64,000 bases of DNA from Serratia plymuthica (lineage in GTDB: Bacteria; Pseudomonadota; Gammaproteobacteria; Enterobacterales; Enterobacteriaceae), in assembly GCF_018336935.1 (NCBI RefSeq), contig NZ_CP068771.1:3782001-3846000 (forward strand). Reading direction: 5' to 3'. A model generated the notes under the pieces. The model worked only from the letters and a program-made list of their open reading frames with translations. It did not search any database and was not told the origin of the DNA. The translations under genes were made by a program, and so were the position numbers. Below are positions 7,886 to 19,324 of this stretch, piece by piece (position 1 is the first letter of the stretch; every line of letters starts with the position of its first letter).

Positions 7886-7940
7886 CCGAGGGCTTTCAAG
7901 TGCCGGTAACCACGCTGCGGCTTGAAAGACTGCGGGTATA
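7886..7940. repeat. Degenerate ERIC-related end sequences
   Basis: CTTTCAAGTGCCGG...CTGCGGCTTGAAAG with GGGTATA at the right end resembles the flanks of the elements at 6498 and 22748. It lies in the yhgN-asd divergent gap. Confidence 0.4.
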
Positions 7941-8068
7941 TAAGAAGGATTGCTGAGAATCGCTCACCCATCGAATAAATTCACTTTGCGCCCGCGCCGA
8001 CATTTTGTAAGGTGGAGAGATATTGCACACAACTCTAAGTAGTCATCCTCCAAAGCAGGGCAGTTATT

Positions 8069-9172
8069 ATGAAAAACGTTGGTTTCATCGGTTGGCGCGG
8101 AATGGTCGGCTCCGTACTCATGCAACGCATGACGGAAGAGCGCGATTTCGACGCCATTCGCCCGGTCTTTTTCTCCACTTCGCAGCACGGTTCTGCGGCG
8201 CCGGCATTCGGCGGCCAGCAGGGCACGCTGCAAGATGCTTACGATGTTGACGCGCTGAGCGCGCTCGACATCATTATTACCTGCCAGGGCGGCGATTATA
8301 CCAATGAAATCTACCCTAAGCTGCGTGAAAGCGGCTGGCAGGGGTACTGGATTGACGCAGCATCTTCTCTGCGCATGGGGGATGACGCGATTATCATCCT
8401 GGATCCGGTCAACCATGCGGTGATTCAGCAGGGCCTGGATAAAGGCATCAAGACCTTTGTTGGCGGTAACTGCACCGTCAGCCTGATGCTGATGTCGCTC
8501 GGCGGCCTGTTTGCCAACGATCTGGTTGAGTGGGCTTCGGTATCCACCTATCAGGCGGCTTCCGGCGGCGGCGCGCGCCACATGCGCGAACTGCTGACCC
8601 AAATGGGCATGCTGCATGCCGACGTGGCGAAAGAGCTGCAGGACCCGGCTTCGGCCATTTTGGATATCGAACGTAAAGTTACCGCGGCCACCCGCAGCGG
8701 TAAACTGCCGACCGATAACTTCGGCGTGCCGCTGGCCGGCAGCCTGATCCCGTGGATCGACAAACAGCTCGATAACGGCCAGAGCCGCGAAGAGTGGAAA
8801 GGCCAGGCGGAAACCAACAAGATTCTGAACACTTCCAGCGTGATCCCGGTTGACGGTCTGTGCGTGCGTGTCGGCGCACTGCGCTGCCATAGCCAGGCGT
8901 TCACCCTGAAGCTGAAAAAAGACGTTTCGCTGCCGGAAATCGAACAGATGCTGGCGACCCACAATGACTGGGTGCGGGTGATCCCGAACGACCGCGAGCT
9001 GACCATGCGTGAGTTGACGCCGGCTGCGGTAACCGGGACGCTGAACACGCCGGTCGGTCGCTTGCGCAAGCTGAATATGGGGCCGGAATACCTGTCCGCG
9101 TTCACCGTGGGTGACCAACTGCTGTGGGGCGCGGCAGAGCCGCTGCGCCGTATGCTGCGTATCCTGCTGTAA
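8069..9172 (+). CDS. asd: Aspartate-semialdehyde dehydrogenase
   Basis: 367 aa, full length. NADPH-dependent conversion of aspartyl phosphate to aspartate semialdehyde, the branch point to lysine/diaminopimelate, threonine and methionine. N-terminal nucleotide loop [11 protein letters not shown], catalytic Cys135 in GGNCTVSL, and the substrate-binding RVGALRCHS segment. The 123 bp before it after the repeat are too short for a lysine riboswitch and I see none. A GGGGGCTG/CAGCCCCC hairpin (9191-9214) follows. Confidence 0.97.
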   Translation: MKNVGFIGWRGMVGSVLMQRMTEERDFDAIRPVFFSTSQHGSAAPAFGGQQGTLQDAYDVDALSALDIIITCQGGDYTNEIYPKLRESGWQGYWIDAASSLRMGDDAIIILDPVNHAVIQQGLDKGIKTFVGGNCTVSLMLMSLGGLFANDLVEWASVSTYQAASGGGARHMRELLTQMGMLHADVAKELQDPASAILDIERKVTAATRSGKLPTDNFGVPLAGSLIPWIDKQLDNGQSREEWKGQAETNKILNTSSVIPVDGLCVRVGALRCHSQAFTLKLKKDVSLPEIEQMLATHNDWVRVIPNDRELTMRELTPAAVTGTLNTPVGRLRKLNMGPEYLSAFTVGDQLLWGAAEPLRRMLRILL

Positions 9173-9190
9173 ACCTGAACTGAACTTCCC

Positions 9191-9214
9191 GGGGGCTGGC
9201 CTCTTTCAGCCCCC
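9191..9214 (+). terminator. Hairpin after asd, possible terminator
   Basis: 8-bp stem GGGGGCTG / CAGCCCCC with an 8-nt loop, 18 bp after the asd stop. The T-rich tract starts several bases later, so termination is only likely. Confidence 0.55.
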
Positions 9215-9681
9215 CAAAGCCTTATTTTCCGCTTTTACCCCGTTTTGGCGCGCTATGGACGAAGTCGCTGCCAGGGGAAAGGCGCGCACCGATAACCGTC
9301 CTTCCTCCCGGCAAGCACTAGCGCAACGGCGCTGCGGGCTGGCAGTTTTCTTAATGAATGATTTTCCATGCTAATACGGCACTGCTTTTGACAGACATTG
9401 GCTATGCTTAAAGCGTTGGCGACTGAATTTTCACCAACGCTGAAAAGACGACTAAAAATAAGCATAAAGAGCGGAAATTCAGGTCGGCAAGCTGAAGATT
9501 GATCAATAACCGACCGCAATCACGCTTTAGATACCGAATGAATTGCATGATAACCAAAACGGCTATGGATTAATCATTTACCCAATGGATGTCAACTCGC
9601 GGCCTGCAAGGCGGCGGTCTGGACGGTGATGGGTAGACGCAGCCTCTTATAAATCATGCTCTTAATCTAAGGAAGAAGTCT
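9215..9681 (+). promoter_or_regulatory. Upstream region of the glycogen operon
   Basis: 467 bp without a convincing gene. It must carry the glgB promoter. A TTGACA hexamer (9388-9393) has no well-spaced -10. AT-rich sequence from 9360 and a good ribosome site (AAGGAAG, 9670-9676) before glgB are visible. No repeat or RNA structure recognised. Confidence 0.5.
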
Positions 9682-11868
9682 ATGCCTGTACTTCCCGATC
9701 GTGACGTGATTGATCAGCTTTTCTCCGGCAATTTTGCCGATCCCTTTTCTCTGCTGGGTATGCATGCGGTCGATAATGGCCTGCAAGTGCGTGCGCTGTT
9801 GCCTGACGCCAGCGAAGTCTGGTTGCTGGAGCAGCAAACCGGCAAGCGGGTGGTACAACTGGCCTGCGACGATGCCCGTGGCTTTTTCAGCGCTACCGTT
9901 CCGCGCCGGAAAACCCCGTTTCGTTATCAACTGGAGGTCCGCTGGCAAGATCACCAGCAGATCGTCGACGATCCCTACCGTTTTGGCACCTTGTTGCAGG
10001 ATATCGACGGCTGGCTGCTGGCGGAGGGTACCCATCTGCGGCCCTATGAGCGGCTGGGGGCGCATCTCGCTACGCTTGACGGGGTAGAAGGCGTCAGCTT
10101 TGCCGTCTGGGCGCCCAATGCCCAGCGCGTTTCGGTGGTGGGAGAGTTCAACTTCTGGGACGGTCGCCGCCATCCAATGCGCCTGCGCCGTGAAAACGGT
10201 ATCTGGGAGCTGTTCCTGCCAGGGGTGAAAGCCGGTCAGCTGTACAAATACGAAATCATCGACTGCTATGGCAACACCCAACTGAAGGCCGACCCTTACG
10301 CTTTTGAAGCGCAGATGCGGCCGGATACGGCATCTCTGGTGACGCCGCTGCCGGAGGTGGTGGCAAGTACCCCGGAACGCCAACGTGCCAACGATTTTGA
10401 TCGGCCGATCTCCATCTACGAAGTGCATCTGGGGTCGTGGCGACGTCATACCGACAACAACTTCTGGCTTAGCTACGGCGAGCTGGCGGAGCAATTAATC
10501 AATTACGTCAAAGATATGGGGTTCACCCATATTGAACTGCTGCCGATTAACGAGCACCCCTTCGACGGCAGTTGGGGTTATCAGCCGCTGGGGCTCTACG
10601 CCCCGACCCGGCGTTTCGGCACGCCCGCCGATTTCAAAGCCTTTGTGGCGGCGGCGCACCGGGCCGGCATCAATGTGATCCTGGACTGGGTGCCGGGGCA
10701 TTTCCCCAGCGACGCCTACGGTTTGGCGAATTTCGACGGCACTGCGCTGTATGAATACGCCGACCCGCGCGAGGGCTTCCACCAGGACTGGAACACCCTG
10801 ATTTACAACTATGGCCGCAATGAGGTGCGCAACTATCTGGCGGGCAATGCCCTTTACTGGATGGAACGTTACGGCATCGACGCTCTGCGCGTCGATGCCG
10901 TGGCCTCGATGATCTACCGTGATTACAGCCGCGCCGAAGGCGAGTGGGTGCCGAATTATTACGGCGGCAACGAGAACCTGGAAGCCATCGCCTTCCTGCG
11001 CTACACCAACCAGACCGTCGGCAAGGAGCGGCCCGGCGCGGTGACGCTGGCGGAGGAATCCACCGATTACCCGGGGGTCACGCTACCGCCGGACGCCAAT
11101 GGGTTGGGGTTCCACTACAAATGGAACCTGGGCTGGATGCACGACACGCTCAATTACATGCAGTGCGATCCGGTCCACCGCAAATATCATCACAATCAGA
11201 TGACCTTCGGCATGCTGTACGCCTACACCGAGAATTTCGTGTTGCCGATTTCTCATGACGAAGTGGTACACGGCAAAAAATCGATTCTCGATCGCATGCC
11301 CGGCGACGCCTGGCAGAAGTTCGCCAACCTGCGGGCTTATTACGGTTTTATGTGGGCGCACCCCGGCAAAAAACTGCTGTTCATGGGCTGTGAGTTTGCT
11401 CAGGGGCGCGAATGGAATTTCGATACCAGCCTCGACTGGCATCTGCTGGAAGGTCTGGACGGTTGGCATCACGGCGTGCAGCGGCTGGTGCGCGATCTCA
11501 ACCACTGCTATCAGCAGCAGGCGCCGTTGTATGAGCGTGACTACCGCCCGGACGGTTTCGAATGGCTGGTGGTGGATGACCACGACAACTCGGTGTTTGC
11601 CTTTGCCCGTTACGATTCACAGGGCAACGAGCTGATCGCCGTCAGCAACTTTACCCCGGTGCCGCGCCACCACTACCGCATCGGTATCTCCCGCCCCGGC
11701 GAGTATCGGGAAATCCTTAATACCGACTCGCACCATTATCACGGCAGCAATACCGGCAACCAGGGGCGCGTGGTGTCGGAACCGATCGGCAACCACGGCC
11801 GCGAGCATTCGATTAGCGTGACCGTACCGCCGCTGGCGACGATCTACCTGCTGCGGGAGGCGCAATGA
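9682..11868 (+). CDS. glgB: 1,4-alpha-glucan (glycogen) branching enzyme
   Basis: 728 aa, as in E. coli. Makes the alpha-1,6 branches of glycogen. N-terminal carbohydrate-binding domains, then a GH13 barrel with the nucleophile Asp405 in [10 protein letters not shown], the acid/base Glu in LAEESTDYP and the third acid in PISHDEVVH. First gene of the glgBXCAP operon; its stop codon overlaps the glgX start (ATGA at 11865). Confidence 0.97.
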   Translation: MPVLPDRDVIDQLFSGNFADPFSLLGMHAVDNGLQVRALLPDASEVWLLEQQTGKRVVQLACDDARGFFSATVPRRKTPFRYQLEVRWQDHQQIVDDPYRFGTLLQDIDGWLLAEGTHLRPYERLGAHLATLDGVEGVSFAVWAPNAQRVSVVGEFNFWDGRRHPMRLRRENGIWELFLPGVKAGQLYKYEIIDCYGNTQLKADPYAFEAQMRPDTASLVTPLPEVVASTPERQRANDFDRPISIYEVHLGSWRRHTDNNFWLSYGELAEQLINYVKDMGFTHIELLPINEHPFDGSWGYQPLGLYAPTRRFGTPADFKAFVAAAHRAGINVILDWVPGHFPSDAYGLANFDGTALYEYADPREGFHQDWNTLIYNYGRNEVRNYLAGNALYWMERYGIDALRVDAVASMIYRDYSRAEGEWVPNYYGGNENLEAIAFLRYTNQTVGKERPGAVTLAEESTDYPGVTLPPDANGLGFHYKWNLGWMHDTLNYMQCDPVHRKYHHNQMTFGMLYAYTENFVLPISHDEVVHGKKSILDRMPGDAWQKFANLRAYYGFMWAHPGKKLLFMGCEFAQGREWNFDTSLDWHLLEGLDGWHHGVQRLVRDLNHCYQQQAPLYERDYRPDGFEWLVVDDHDNSVFAFARYDSQGNELIAVSNFTPVPRHHYRIGISRPGEYREILNTDSHHYHGSNTGNQGRVVSEPIGNHGREHSISVTVPPLATIYLLREAQ

Positions 11869-13847
11869 CTGAGCTGACGCCCGGCATCGCCGCGCCGCTC
11901 GGGGCGCATTATGACGGTAACGGCATCAACTTTACCCTGTATTCCGCCCACGCCACCGGCGTGGAGCTGTGCCTGTTCGACGGGCAACAGCGCGAGGTGC
12001 GTCTGCCGCTGCCGGCGCGCAGCGGTGATATCTGGCACGGCTATCTGCCGGGCGGCAAACTGGGCCAGCGCTACGGTTACCGGGTGCACGGCCCGTTTGA
12101 TCCCGCGCAAGGGCTGCGGTTTAACCCCAACAAGCTGCTGCTGGATCCCGCCGCCCGTGCGGTCGAGGGGCCGGTGGCGGACGATCTGGAGCTGCATGGC
12201 GGCTACGACCGACCGGACCCGCAAGACAGCGCAGAGGTGATGCCGAAGTGCGTGGTCATCGACGAAGCCTACGATTGGCAGGGGGATCGCCCGCCGGCCA
12301 CACCGTGGGGCAAAACGGTGATTTACGAAGCGCACGTGCGCGGCCTCACTTTGCTGCACCCGGATATCCCGCCGGTGCTGCGCGGCAGTTTCGCAGCACT
12401 CGGCCATCCGGTGATGATTGCCCATTTCAAGCGCCTCGGCATCACGGCGCTGGAACTGCTGCCGGTACAGCAGCATAGCTCGGAGCCGCGTCTGCAGCGT
12501 CTCGGGCTGATTAACTACTGGGGATATAACGTGCTGGCGCCTTATGCGCCGGATAACCGTTATTGCAGCCTGCGCACCGACATGACGCCGCTGCGCGAAT
12601 TCCGCGATGCGGTGAAGGCGCTGCATAAGGCCGGGATCGAGGTGATCCTCGATGTGGTGTTCAATCACAGCGCCGAGCTGGATATGGACGGGCCGACACT
12701 GTCGCTGCGCGGCATCGATAACCCGGAGTATTACTGGCTGACTCCTGGCGGGGGATACGTGAACGACACCGGCTGCGGCAACACGCTGCGGTTGGATAAA
12801 CCGCAGGGCGTGGCCTGGGTGATGGAGTGCCTGCGTTTCTGGGTGAGCGAATGCCATGTCGACGGCTTTCGCTTCGATCTGGGCAGCGTGCTGGGCCGCA
12901 CCCCGGCGTTCGATCGCGATGCGCCGCTGTTCCAGGCGATGCTGGCGGACGATCTGCTGTCGCGCTGCAAGCTGATCGCCGAGCCGTGGGACATTGGCCC
13001 CGGCGGTTATCAGGTGGGCGCTTTTCCGGGGCGCTTTGCCGAGTGGAATGATCATTACCGGGATGATATGCGCCGCTTTTGGCTGCAGGGCGATTTGCCG
13101 CTTGGCCAGTTTGCCAGACGCTTTGCCGGCTCCAGCGATTTGTTCAACCAACGCGGGCGTGCGCCGTACGCCAGCATCAACATGCTGACCGCTCATGACG
13201 GGTTTACCCTGCAGGATCTGGTCAGTTTTAACCGTAAGCACAACCAGCTTAACGGTGAAGGCAACCGTGACGGCAGCGACCATAATTTCAGCTATAACCA
13301 CGGTGTCGAAGGCCCGATTGCCGACGACGCCATTGTGCAACGCCGCAGGGCCAGCCGACAGGCGCTGCTTGCCACGTTGTTGCTGTCCCAGGGGACGCCG
13401 ATGCTGCTGGCCGGCGATGAGCATGGACACAGCCAGCAGGGGAACAACAATGCCTATTGCCAGGATAACGCCATCACCTGGCTTGACTGGGCCAAGGCGG
13501 ATGATTCGTTCACCGTTTATACCGCAGCGCTGATCCACCTGCGCCGGCAGATCCCCGCCCTGCAGCAAGACCGCTGGTGGCAGGAGGGTGACGGCAACGT
13601 GCAGTGGCTGAACGCGCAAGGGCATCCGCCCGCGGCGCAGGAATGGGAGCAGGGAAACTTGCAATTGCAGATCCGCCTGTCGCAGCGCTGGCTGGTGGTG
13701 GTTAACGCCACGCCGCAGGCGGCGGAGATGACGTTGCCTGCGGGTGATTGGCAGGTTGTCGCCCCCTTTACTCAGGAAGGACCGCAGGCGGTTTTACCCG
13801 CCTGGAACCAGGCTGCGCACTCGATTTGCGTGCTGGTACAGAAATAA
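11865..13847 (+). CDS. glgX: Glycogen debranching enzyme GlgX
   Basis: 660 aa. Hydrolyses alpha-1,6 branches of limit dextrin left by phosphorylase. N-terminal CBM48 region, then a GH13 barrel: [23 protein letters not shown] (nucleophile), [14 protein letters not shown] (acid/base Glu) and [12 protein letters not shown]. Translationally coupled to glgB by a 4-bp overlap and followed after 15 bp by glgC. Confidence 0.96.
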   Translation: MTELTPGIAAPLGAHYDGNGINFTLYSAHATGVELCLFDGQQREVRLPLPARSGDIWHGYLPGGKLGQRYGYRVHGPFDPAQGLRFNPNKLLLDPAARAVEGPVADDLELHGGYDRPDPQDSAEVMPKCVVIDEAYDWQGDRPPATPWGKTVIYEAHVRGLTLLHPDIPPVLRGSFAALGHPVMIAHFKRLGITALELLPVQQHSSEPRLQRLGLINYWGYNVLAPYAPDNRYCSLRTDMTPLREFRDAVKALHKAGIEVILDVVFNHSAELDMDGPTLSLRGIDNPEYYWLTPGGGYVNDTGCGNTLRLDKPQGVAWVMECLRFWVSECHVDGFRFDLGSVLGRTPAFDRDAPLFQAMLADDLLSRCKLIAEPWDIGPGGYQVGAFPGRFAEWNDHYRDDMRRFWLQGDLPLGQFARRFAGSSDLFNQRGRAPYASINMLTAHDGFTLQDLVSFNRKHNQLNGEGNRDGSDHNFSYNHGVEGPIADDAIVQRRRASRQALLATLLLSQGTPMLLAGDEHGHSQQGNNNAYCQDNAITWLDWAKADDSFTVYTAALIHLRRQIPALQQDRWWQEGDGNVQWLNAQGHPPAAQEWEQGNLQLQIRLSQRWLVVVNATPQAAEMTLPAGDWQVVAPFTQEGPQAVLPAWNQAAHSICVLVQK

Positions 13848-13862
13848 TAAAAGGAGTCAGCT

Positions 13863-15140
13863 ATGGTTAGGTTTGAAAATAAAGACCCCCTGATGTTGGC
13901 GCGCCAACTGCCGATTAAGTCCGTTGCTCTGATTCTGGCCGGCGGCCGCGGTTCGCGCTTGAAAGATTTAACCTCAACCCGCGCCAAACCTGCCGTCCAT
14001 TTTGGCGGCAAGTTCCGCATCATTGATTTTGCCCTGTCGAACTGCCTGAACTCGGGTATCCGCCGCATCGGCGTGATCACCCAGTATCAGTCCCATACCC
14101 TGGTGCAGCATATTCAGCGTGGCTGGTCGTTCCTCAATGAAGAGATGAACGAATTCGTCGATCTGCTCCCGGCCCAGCAACGTCTCAGTACCGAGCACTG
14201 GTACAAGGGCACGGCGGACGCGGTGTACCAGAACCTGGATATTATCCGCCGCTACGATGCCGAGTACGTGGTGATCCTGGCGGGCGATCACATCTACAAG
14301 ATGGATTACTCGCGCATGCTGATCGACCACGTCGAAAAGGGCGCGCAATGCACGGTGGCCTGCTTGCCGGTGCCGCGCGATGAGGCCAGCGAGTTCGGCG
14401 TGATGGAAGTCGATGAGAACGATCTGATCCTCGAGTTCCTGGAAAAACCGAGCAATCCGCCGCCCATGCCGGGTAACCCGGAAATGTCGCTGGCGAGCAT
14501 GGGGATCTACATCTTTAACGCCGACTATCTGTTCCAACTGCTGGAAGAGGATATGTCGACCCCCGGCTCCACCCACGATTTCGGCAAGGATCTGATCCCG
14601 AAAATCACCGCTCAGAAAGCGGCGTGGGCGCACCCGTTCACGCTCTCTTGCGTCACCTCCAACCCCGATCTGCCGCCGTATTGGCGCGACGTGGGTACGC
14701 TGGAGGCCTACTGGCGCGCCAACCTCGATCTGGCCTCGGTGACGCCGGAGCTGGACATGTATGACCGCGCCTGGCCGATTCGTACCCATATGGAACCGCT
14801 GCCGCCGGCCAAGTTCGTGCAGGACCGCTCCGGCAGCCACGGCATGACCATGAATTCGCTGGTGTCCGGCGGTTGCATCGTCTCCGGTTCGGTGGTGGTG
14901 CATTCGGTGCTGTTCCCGCGGGTGCGGGTGAACTCGTTTTGCACCATCGACTCTACCGTATTGCTGCCGGACGTAAACGTCGGCCGCTCCTGCCGCCTGC
15001 GGCGCTGCATCATTGACCGCGCCTGCCATATTCCCGAGGGCATGGTGATTGGCGAAAACGCCGATGAGGACAGCAAACGCTTTTATCGCTCGGAAGGCGG
15101 CATTGTGCTGGTGACGCGCGAAATGCTGTCAAAGTTGTGA
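13863..15140 (+). CDS. glgC: Glucose-1-phosphate adenylyltransferase (ADP-glucose pyrophosphorylase)
   Basis: 425 aa. Makes ADP-glucose, the committed step of glycogen synthesis, controlled allosterically by fructose-1,6-bisphosphate and AMP in enterics. Nucleotidyltransferase signature [26 protein letters not shown] activator/substrate region, [10 protein letters not shown] metal site, EFLEKP sugar-phosphate Lys, and a C-terminal left-handed beta-helix. Ribosome site AAGGAG. The 117-bp gap to glgA holds a GGCGG/CCGCC hairpin. Confidence 0.97.
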   Translation: MVRFENKDPLMLARQLPIKSVALILAGGRGSRLKDLTSTRAKPAVHFGGKFRIIDFALSNCLNSGIRRIGVITQYQSHTLVQHIQRGWSFLNEEMNEFVDLLPAQQRLSTEHWYKGTADAVYQNLDIIRRYDAEYVVILAGDHIYKMDYSRMLIDHVEKGAQCTVACLPVPRDEASEFGVMEVDENDLILEFLEKPSNPPPMPGNPEMSLASMGIYIFNADYLFQLLEEDMSTPGSTHDFGKDLIPKITAQKAAWAHPFTLSCVTSNPDLPPYWRDVGTLEAYWRANLDLASVTPELDMYDRAWPIRTHMEPLPPAKFVQDRSGSHGMTMNSLVSGGCIVSGSVVVHSVLFPRVRVNSFCTIDSTVLLPDVNVGRSCRLRRCIIDRACHIPEGMVIGENADEDSKRFYRSEGGIVLVTREMLSKL

Positions 15141-15257
15141 GTTAAGGTTGTCGGCGGAACGATGATACCGCCGCCATTGTGAATGGACTGATGGCTTGCA
15201 AAACGCGGAATTTACAACAGCGGCAAGCCTGCTTCTTTGCCGACTTCAGGAGTGATA

Positions 15258-16691
15258 ATGCAGGTTTTACACGTATGTTCTGAAATGTTCCCTCTGCTGA
15301 AAACCGGGGGGCTCGCAGACGTGGTTGGCGCATTACCGGCGGCTCAAATTGCCGAGGGCGGCGACGTTCGGGTGCTATTGCCCGCTTTTCCTGACGTGCG
15401 TAATGGTATACCGGACTCCGTTCTGGTGGCGGAGATCGATTCGTTCGCCGGCCGGGTCGGCCTGCGCTACGGTACCTATCATGGCGTGGGCATCTACCTG
15501 ATCGACGCCCCCTGGCTGTATGACCGGCCGGGCAGCCCCTATCACGACCAGTCGATGAATGCCTATGCCGACAACCATCGGCGTTTCGCCCTGCTGGGCT
15601 GGATTGCCTGTGAGTTGGCCAAGGGGCTGGACCGCTACTGGCGGCCGCAGGTGGTGCACGCCCATGACTGGCACGCCGGCCTGGCCTGCGCCTATCTGGC
15701 GGCCAACGGCCACCCGGCGCGTTCGATTTTCACCGTGCATAACCTGGCCTATCAGGGGCTGTTCTCCGCCCATCACGTGGCGGAACTGTGGCTGCCGCCC
15801 TCGTTTTACAACGTATACGGCCTGGAATTTTACGGCCAGATGTCGTTCCTGAAAGCCGGGCTGTATTACGCCGACCATATCACCGCCGTCAGTCCGACCT
15901 ACGCGCGGGAAATCACCCGGCCGGAGTTTGGCTACGGCATGGAAGGGTTGCTGCAGGAACGCCAGCGGCAGGGGCGGCTGAGCGGCATTCTCAACGGCGT
16001 GGATGAGAAGATTTGGGATCCGTCCCACGATCCGCGCTTGACCGCTCGCTACGATGCCGAGGATCTGAAGAACAAGACCAAGAACAAGCTGCACCTGCAA
16101 AAAGCGATGGGCCTGAAGGTGGACGAGTCGCTGCCGGTGTTTGCGGTGGTGAGCCGCCTGACCAGCCAGAAAGGCCTGGATTTGGTCTTGGAAGCGCTGC
16201 CGGCGTTGCTGGAGCAGGGCGGCCAACTGGCGCTGTTAGGGGCCGGCGATGCGGTGTTGCAGCAGGCGTTTCTGGCGGCTGCCGCGGATTACCCGGAACA
16301 GGTTGGCGTACAGATTGGCTACCACGAGGCATTCTCGCACCGGATTATCGGCGGGGCAGATGTGATCATGGTGCCGAGCCGCTTCGAACCTTGCGGGCTG
16401 ACCCAACTCTACGGCCTGAAATACGGCACGCTGCCGTTGGTACGCCGCACCGGCGGGCTGGCGGACACGGTGGTGGACTGCGCGCTGGAGAATCTGGCCG
16501 ACGGCACCGCCAGCGGATTTGTATTTGATGATTGTGATGCCGCCGCGCTGGGCAACGCCATCCGGCGCGCCATGGTGCTGTGGAGCAGGCCAAAGCATTG
16601 GCGTCACGTACAGCGCCATGCCATGAGCGTGGATTTTGGCTGGCAGATAGCGGCCAAGGCTTATCTGTCGCTTTATCAACGGTTGTTATAG
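15258..16691 (+). CDS. glgA: Glycogen synthase
   Basis: 477 aa, E. coli length, from the ATG at 15258 with AGGAG upstream; an in-frame ATG 21 bp earlier is not supported. Transfers glucose from ADP-glucose to the non-reducing ends of glycogen. GT5 GT-B fold: [13 protein letters not shown] (residues 15-27, ADP-glucose site), [11 protein letters not shown], and the C-terminal [20 protein letters not shown] motif. Confidence 0.97.
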   Translation: MQVLHVCSEMFPLLKTGGLADVVGALPAAQIAEGGDVRVLLPAFPDVRNGIPDSVLVAEIDSFAGRVGLRYGTYHGVGIYLIDAPWLYDRPGSPYHDQSMNAYADNHRRFALLGWIACELAKGLDRYWRPQVVHAHDWHAGLACAYLAANGHPARSIFTVHNLAYQGLFSAHHVAELWLPPSFYNVYGLEFYGQMSFLKAGLYYADHITAVSPTYAREITRPEFGYGMEGLLQERQRQGRLSGILNGVDEKIWDPSHDPRLTARYDAEDLKNKTKNKLHLQKAMGLKVDESLPVFAVVSRLTSQKGLDLVLEALPALLEQGGQLALLGAGDAVLQQAFLAAAADYPEQVGVQIGYHEAFSHRIIGGADVIMVPSRFEPCGLTQLYGLKYGTLPLVRRTGGLADTVVDCALENLADGTASGFVFDDCDAAALGNAIRRAMVLWSRPKHWRHVQRHAMSVDFGWQIAAKAYLSLYQRLL

Positions 16692-16834
16692 GCGTAATGC
16701 GGGTGTCTGGTTAGCGTGCATGGCAGCAAGCATCCGTAATTGTAGGTTGTAGGGGCGCAGCATGCTGTGCCTATATTCAGCGGGGCGCCGATATTCCGAA
16801 GAATATGACGCTCCCTTCAGGGGATAGAAAAGCT
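16692..16834 (+). other. glgA-glgP spacer with second copy of the 37-bp repeat
   Basis: 143 bp. Carries AGGGGCGCAGCATGC (16751-16765) and AGCGGGGCG (16779-16787), the same pair at the same offset as at 4875-4911. No promoter recognised; the glgP ribosome site is AGGGGAT. Confidence 0.6.
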
Positions 16835-19282
16835 ATGACTTCACCGATTAGTTACACCTCACCCACGGTCAGTGTTGAAGCGCTGAAACATTCCATCGCC
16901 TATAAGCTGATGTTTATTGTCGGCAAGGATCCGGCTATCGCCAACCAGCATGACTGGCTGAACGCCGTGCTGTTTGCGGTGCGTGACCGCATGGTGGAAC
17001 GCTGGCTGCGCTCCAATCGCGCCCAGCTTTCCCAGGACGTGCGGCAGGTCTATTACCTGTCGATGGAGTTCCTGCTCGGGCGCACGCTCTCCAACGCGCT
17101 GTTGTCGATGGGGATTTACCAGGATATCGACGACGCGTTGAATGAAATGGGGCTGAGCCTCGGTGAATTGCTGGAAGAAGAAAACGACCCAGGGCTGGGC
17201 AACGGCGGCCTGGGGCGGCTGGCGGCCTGTTTCCTCGACTCGCTGGCGACGCTGGCGCTGCCGGGGCGCGGTTACGGTATCCGCTACGAATACGGCATGT
17301 TCAAGCAGAACATCGTTAACGGCCAGCAAATGGAGTCCCCGGACTACTGGCTGGAATACGGCAATCCGTGGGAGTTCCCGCGCCACAACACCCGTTATAA
17401 GGTGCGCTTCGGCGGGCGAATTCAGCAAGAAGGCGCCAAGGCGCGCTGGCTGGAAACCGAAGAGGTGGTCGCCATCGCTTACGATCAGGTGATCCCCGGT
17501 TTTGATACCGACGCCACCAACACGCTGCGGCTGTGGAGCGCTCAGGCCAGTAACGAAATCAACCTCGGTAAATTCAATCAGGGCGATTATTTCGCGGCGG
17601 TTGAGGATAAAAACCACTCGGAGAACGTATCGCGCGTGCTGTACCCGGACGACTCCACCTATTCCGGGCGCGAACTTCGGCTGCGGCAGGAGTATTTCCT
17701 GGTGTCGGCCACGGTGCAGGATATCCTCAACCGCCACTGGACGATGCATAAAACTTTCGACAATCTGGCGGACAAGATTGCCATTCACCTCAATGACACC
17801 CACCCGGTGTTGTCTATCCCCGAACTGATGCATCGCTTGATCGACGATCACAAATTCAGTTGGCTCGACGCCTGGGCCGTAGTGGAGCAGGTATTCTCCT
17901 ACACCAACCACACGCTGATGAGCGAAGCGCTGGAAACCTGGCCGTTGGACATGATCGGCCGGATCCTGCCGCGTCACTTGCAGTTGATCTTCGAGATCAA
18001 CGATCACTTCCTCAAGCATGTGCAGGAAGTGGTGCCGGGCGACAACGAGCTGCTGGCGCGGGTGTCGATCATTGACGAGACCAATGGCCGTCGGGTGCGC
18101 ATGGCGTGGCTGGCGGTGGTGGCCAGCCATAAGGTCAACGGGGTTTCCGCATTGCATTCCGAGCTGATGGTGCAGTCGCTGTTTGCCGACTTTGCGCGCA
18201 TTTTCCCCGATCGTTTCTGCAACAAAACCAACGGCGTCACGCCGCGCCGCTGGCTGGGGCTGGCCAACCGGCCGCTTTCCGCCGTGCTGGATGACAGCAT
18301 CGGGCAGACCTGGCGCACCGATCTCAGCCAACTGAGCGAGATCAAAGCCAATATCGATTTCCCCAGCTTCCTGCAGGCGGTTCAGGCCGCCAAACGGCAG
18401 AACAAGGAGCGGTTGGCGAAGTACATCGCCAAAACCCTGAATGTGGTGGTCAACCCGGATGCGTTGTTCGATGTGCAGATCAAACGCATTCATGAATACA
18501 AACGGCAACTGCTCAACGTCCTGCACGTGATCACGCTATATAACCGCCTGTTGCAGGATCCGGAAACCGAACGCGTGCCGAGGGTGGTGATCTTCGCCGG
18601 CAAGGCGGCCTCGGCCTACTATGCGGCGAAGCAGATCATCCGGCTGATTAACGACGTGGCGAAGGTGATCAACAACGATCCGCGCGTGCACACTCAGTTG
18701 AAGGTGGTGTTTATCCCGAACTACAGCGTCAGTCTGGCGCAGATGATCATTCCGGCGGCGGATCTTTCCGAGCAGATCTCGCTGGCGGGCACCGAGGCGT
18801 CGGGCACCAGCAACATGAAATTTGCGCTTAACGGCGCGCTGACCATCGGCACGCTGGACGGCGCCAACGTAGAGATGCTGGAGCACGTGGGTGAAGAGAA
18901 CATCTTTATCTTCGGCAATACCGCCGAGCAGGTGGAAGAGTTGCGTCGCAACGGTTACAACCCGCATCTGTACTACGAGCAGGATCCCGAACTGCATCAG
19001 GCGCTGACCCAGATCGCCACCGGCGTATTCAGCCCGGAGGAGCCAAAGCGCTACAGCAACCTGTTTGATTCGCTGGTGAATTTGGGCGATCACTACCAGC
19101 TGCTGGCCGATTACCGCAGCTATGTGGATACGCAAGATAAGGTGGATGAGGTGTACCGCAATCAGGATGACTGGACGCGGCGGGCGGTGCTGAACATCGC
19201 CAATATGGGCTACTTCTCTTCTGACCGTACCATTCAGGAATACGCGGACGAAATCTGGCACATCAAACCGATCAAGCTGTAA
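16835..19282 (+). CDS. glgP: Glycogen phosphorylase
   Basis: 815 aa, identical in length to E. coli GlgP, from the ATG at 16835 (an ATG 30 bp upstream is in frame but outside the homology). Releases glucose-1-phosphate from glycogen. GT35 family: [14 protein letters not shown] near the start and the pyridoxal-phosphate Lys in [19 protein letters not shown]. Last gene of the operon, so breakdown and synthesis enzymes are cotranscribed. A paralogue, malP, lies at 30894. Confidence 0.97.
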   Translation: MTSPISYTSPTVSVEALKHSIAYKLMFIVGKDPAIANQHDWLNAVLFAVRDRMVERWLRSNRAQLSQDVRQVYYLSMEFLLGRTLSNALLSMGIYQDIDDALNEMGLSLGELLEEENDPGLGNGGLGRLAACFLDSLATLALPGRGYGIRYEYGMFKQNIVNGQQMESPDYWLEYGNPWEFPRHNTRYKVRFGGRIQQEGAKARWLETEEVVAIAYDQVIPGFDTDATNTLRLWSAQASNEINLGKFNQGDYFAAVEDKNHSENVSRVLYPDDSTYSGRELRLRQEYFLVSATVQDILNRHWTMHKTFDNLADKIAIHLNDTHPVLSIPELMHRLIDDHKFSWLDAWAVVEQVFSYTNHTLMSEALETWPLDMIGRILPRHLQLIFEINDHFLKHVQEVVPGDNELLARVSIIDETNGRRVRMAWLAVVASHKVNGVSALHSELMVQSLFADFARIFPDRFCNKTNGVTPRRWLGLANRPLSAVLDDSIGQTWRTDLSQLSEIKANIDFPSFLQAVQAAKRQNKERLAKYIAKTLNVVVNPDALFDVQIKRIHEYKRQLLNVLHVITLYNRLLQDPETERVPRVVIFAGKAASAYYAAKQIIRLINDVAKVINNDPRVHTQLKVVFIPNYSVSLAQMIIPAADLSEQISLAGTEASGTSNMKFALNGALTIGTLDGANVEMLEHVGEENIFIFGNTAEQVEELRRNGYNPHLYYEQDPELHQALTQIATGVFSPEEPKRYSNLFDSLVNLGDHYQLLADYRSYVDTQDKVDEVYRNQDDWTRRAVLNIANMGYFSSDRTIQEYADEIWHIKPIKL

Positions 19283-19286
19283 TGCA

Positions 19287-19311
19287 AAAGGGCCGGATAT
19301 CCGGCCCTTTT
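19287..19311. terminator. Two-way terminator between glgP and glpD
   Basis: AAAGGGCCGGATATCCGGCCCTTT is a near-perfect palindrome with T-runs on both strands, between convergent genes. Confidence 0.9.
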
Positions 19312-19324
19312 CACGTTCAATGGC

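Noticed and set aside
8000..8068. Lysine riboswitch before asd
   Set aside because: The gap to the repeat is too short and no riboswitch core sequence is visible.
7964..9118. 384-codon minus-strand frame opposite asd
   Set aside because: Lies entirely under asd with no recognisable motifs or ribosome site; treated as a codon-bias shadow.
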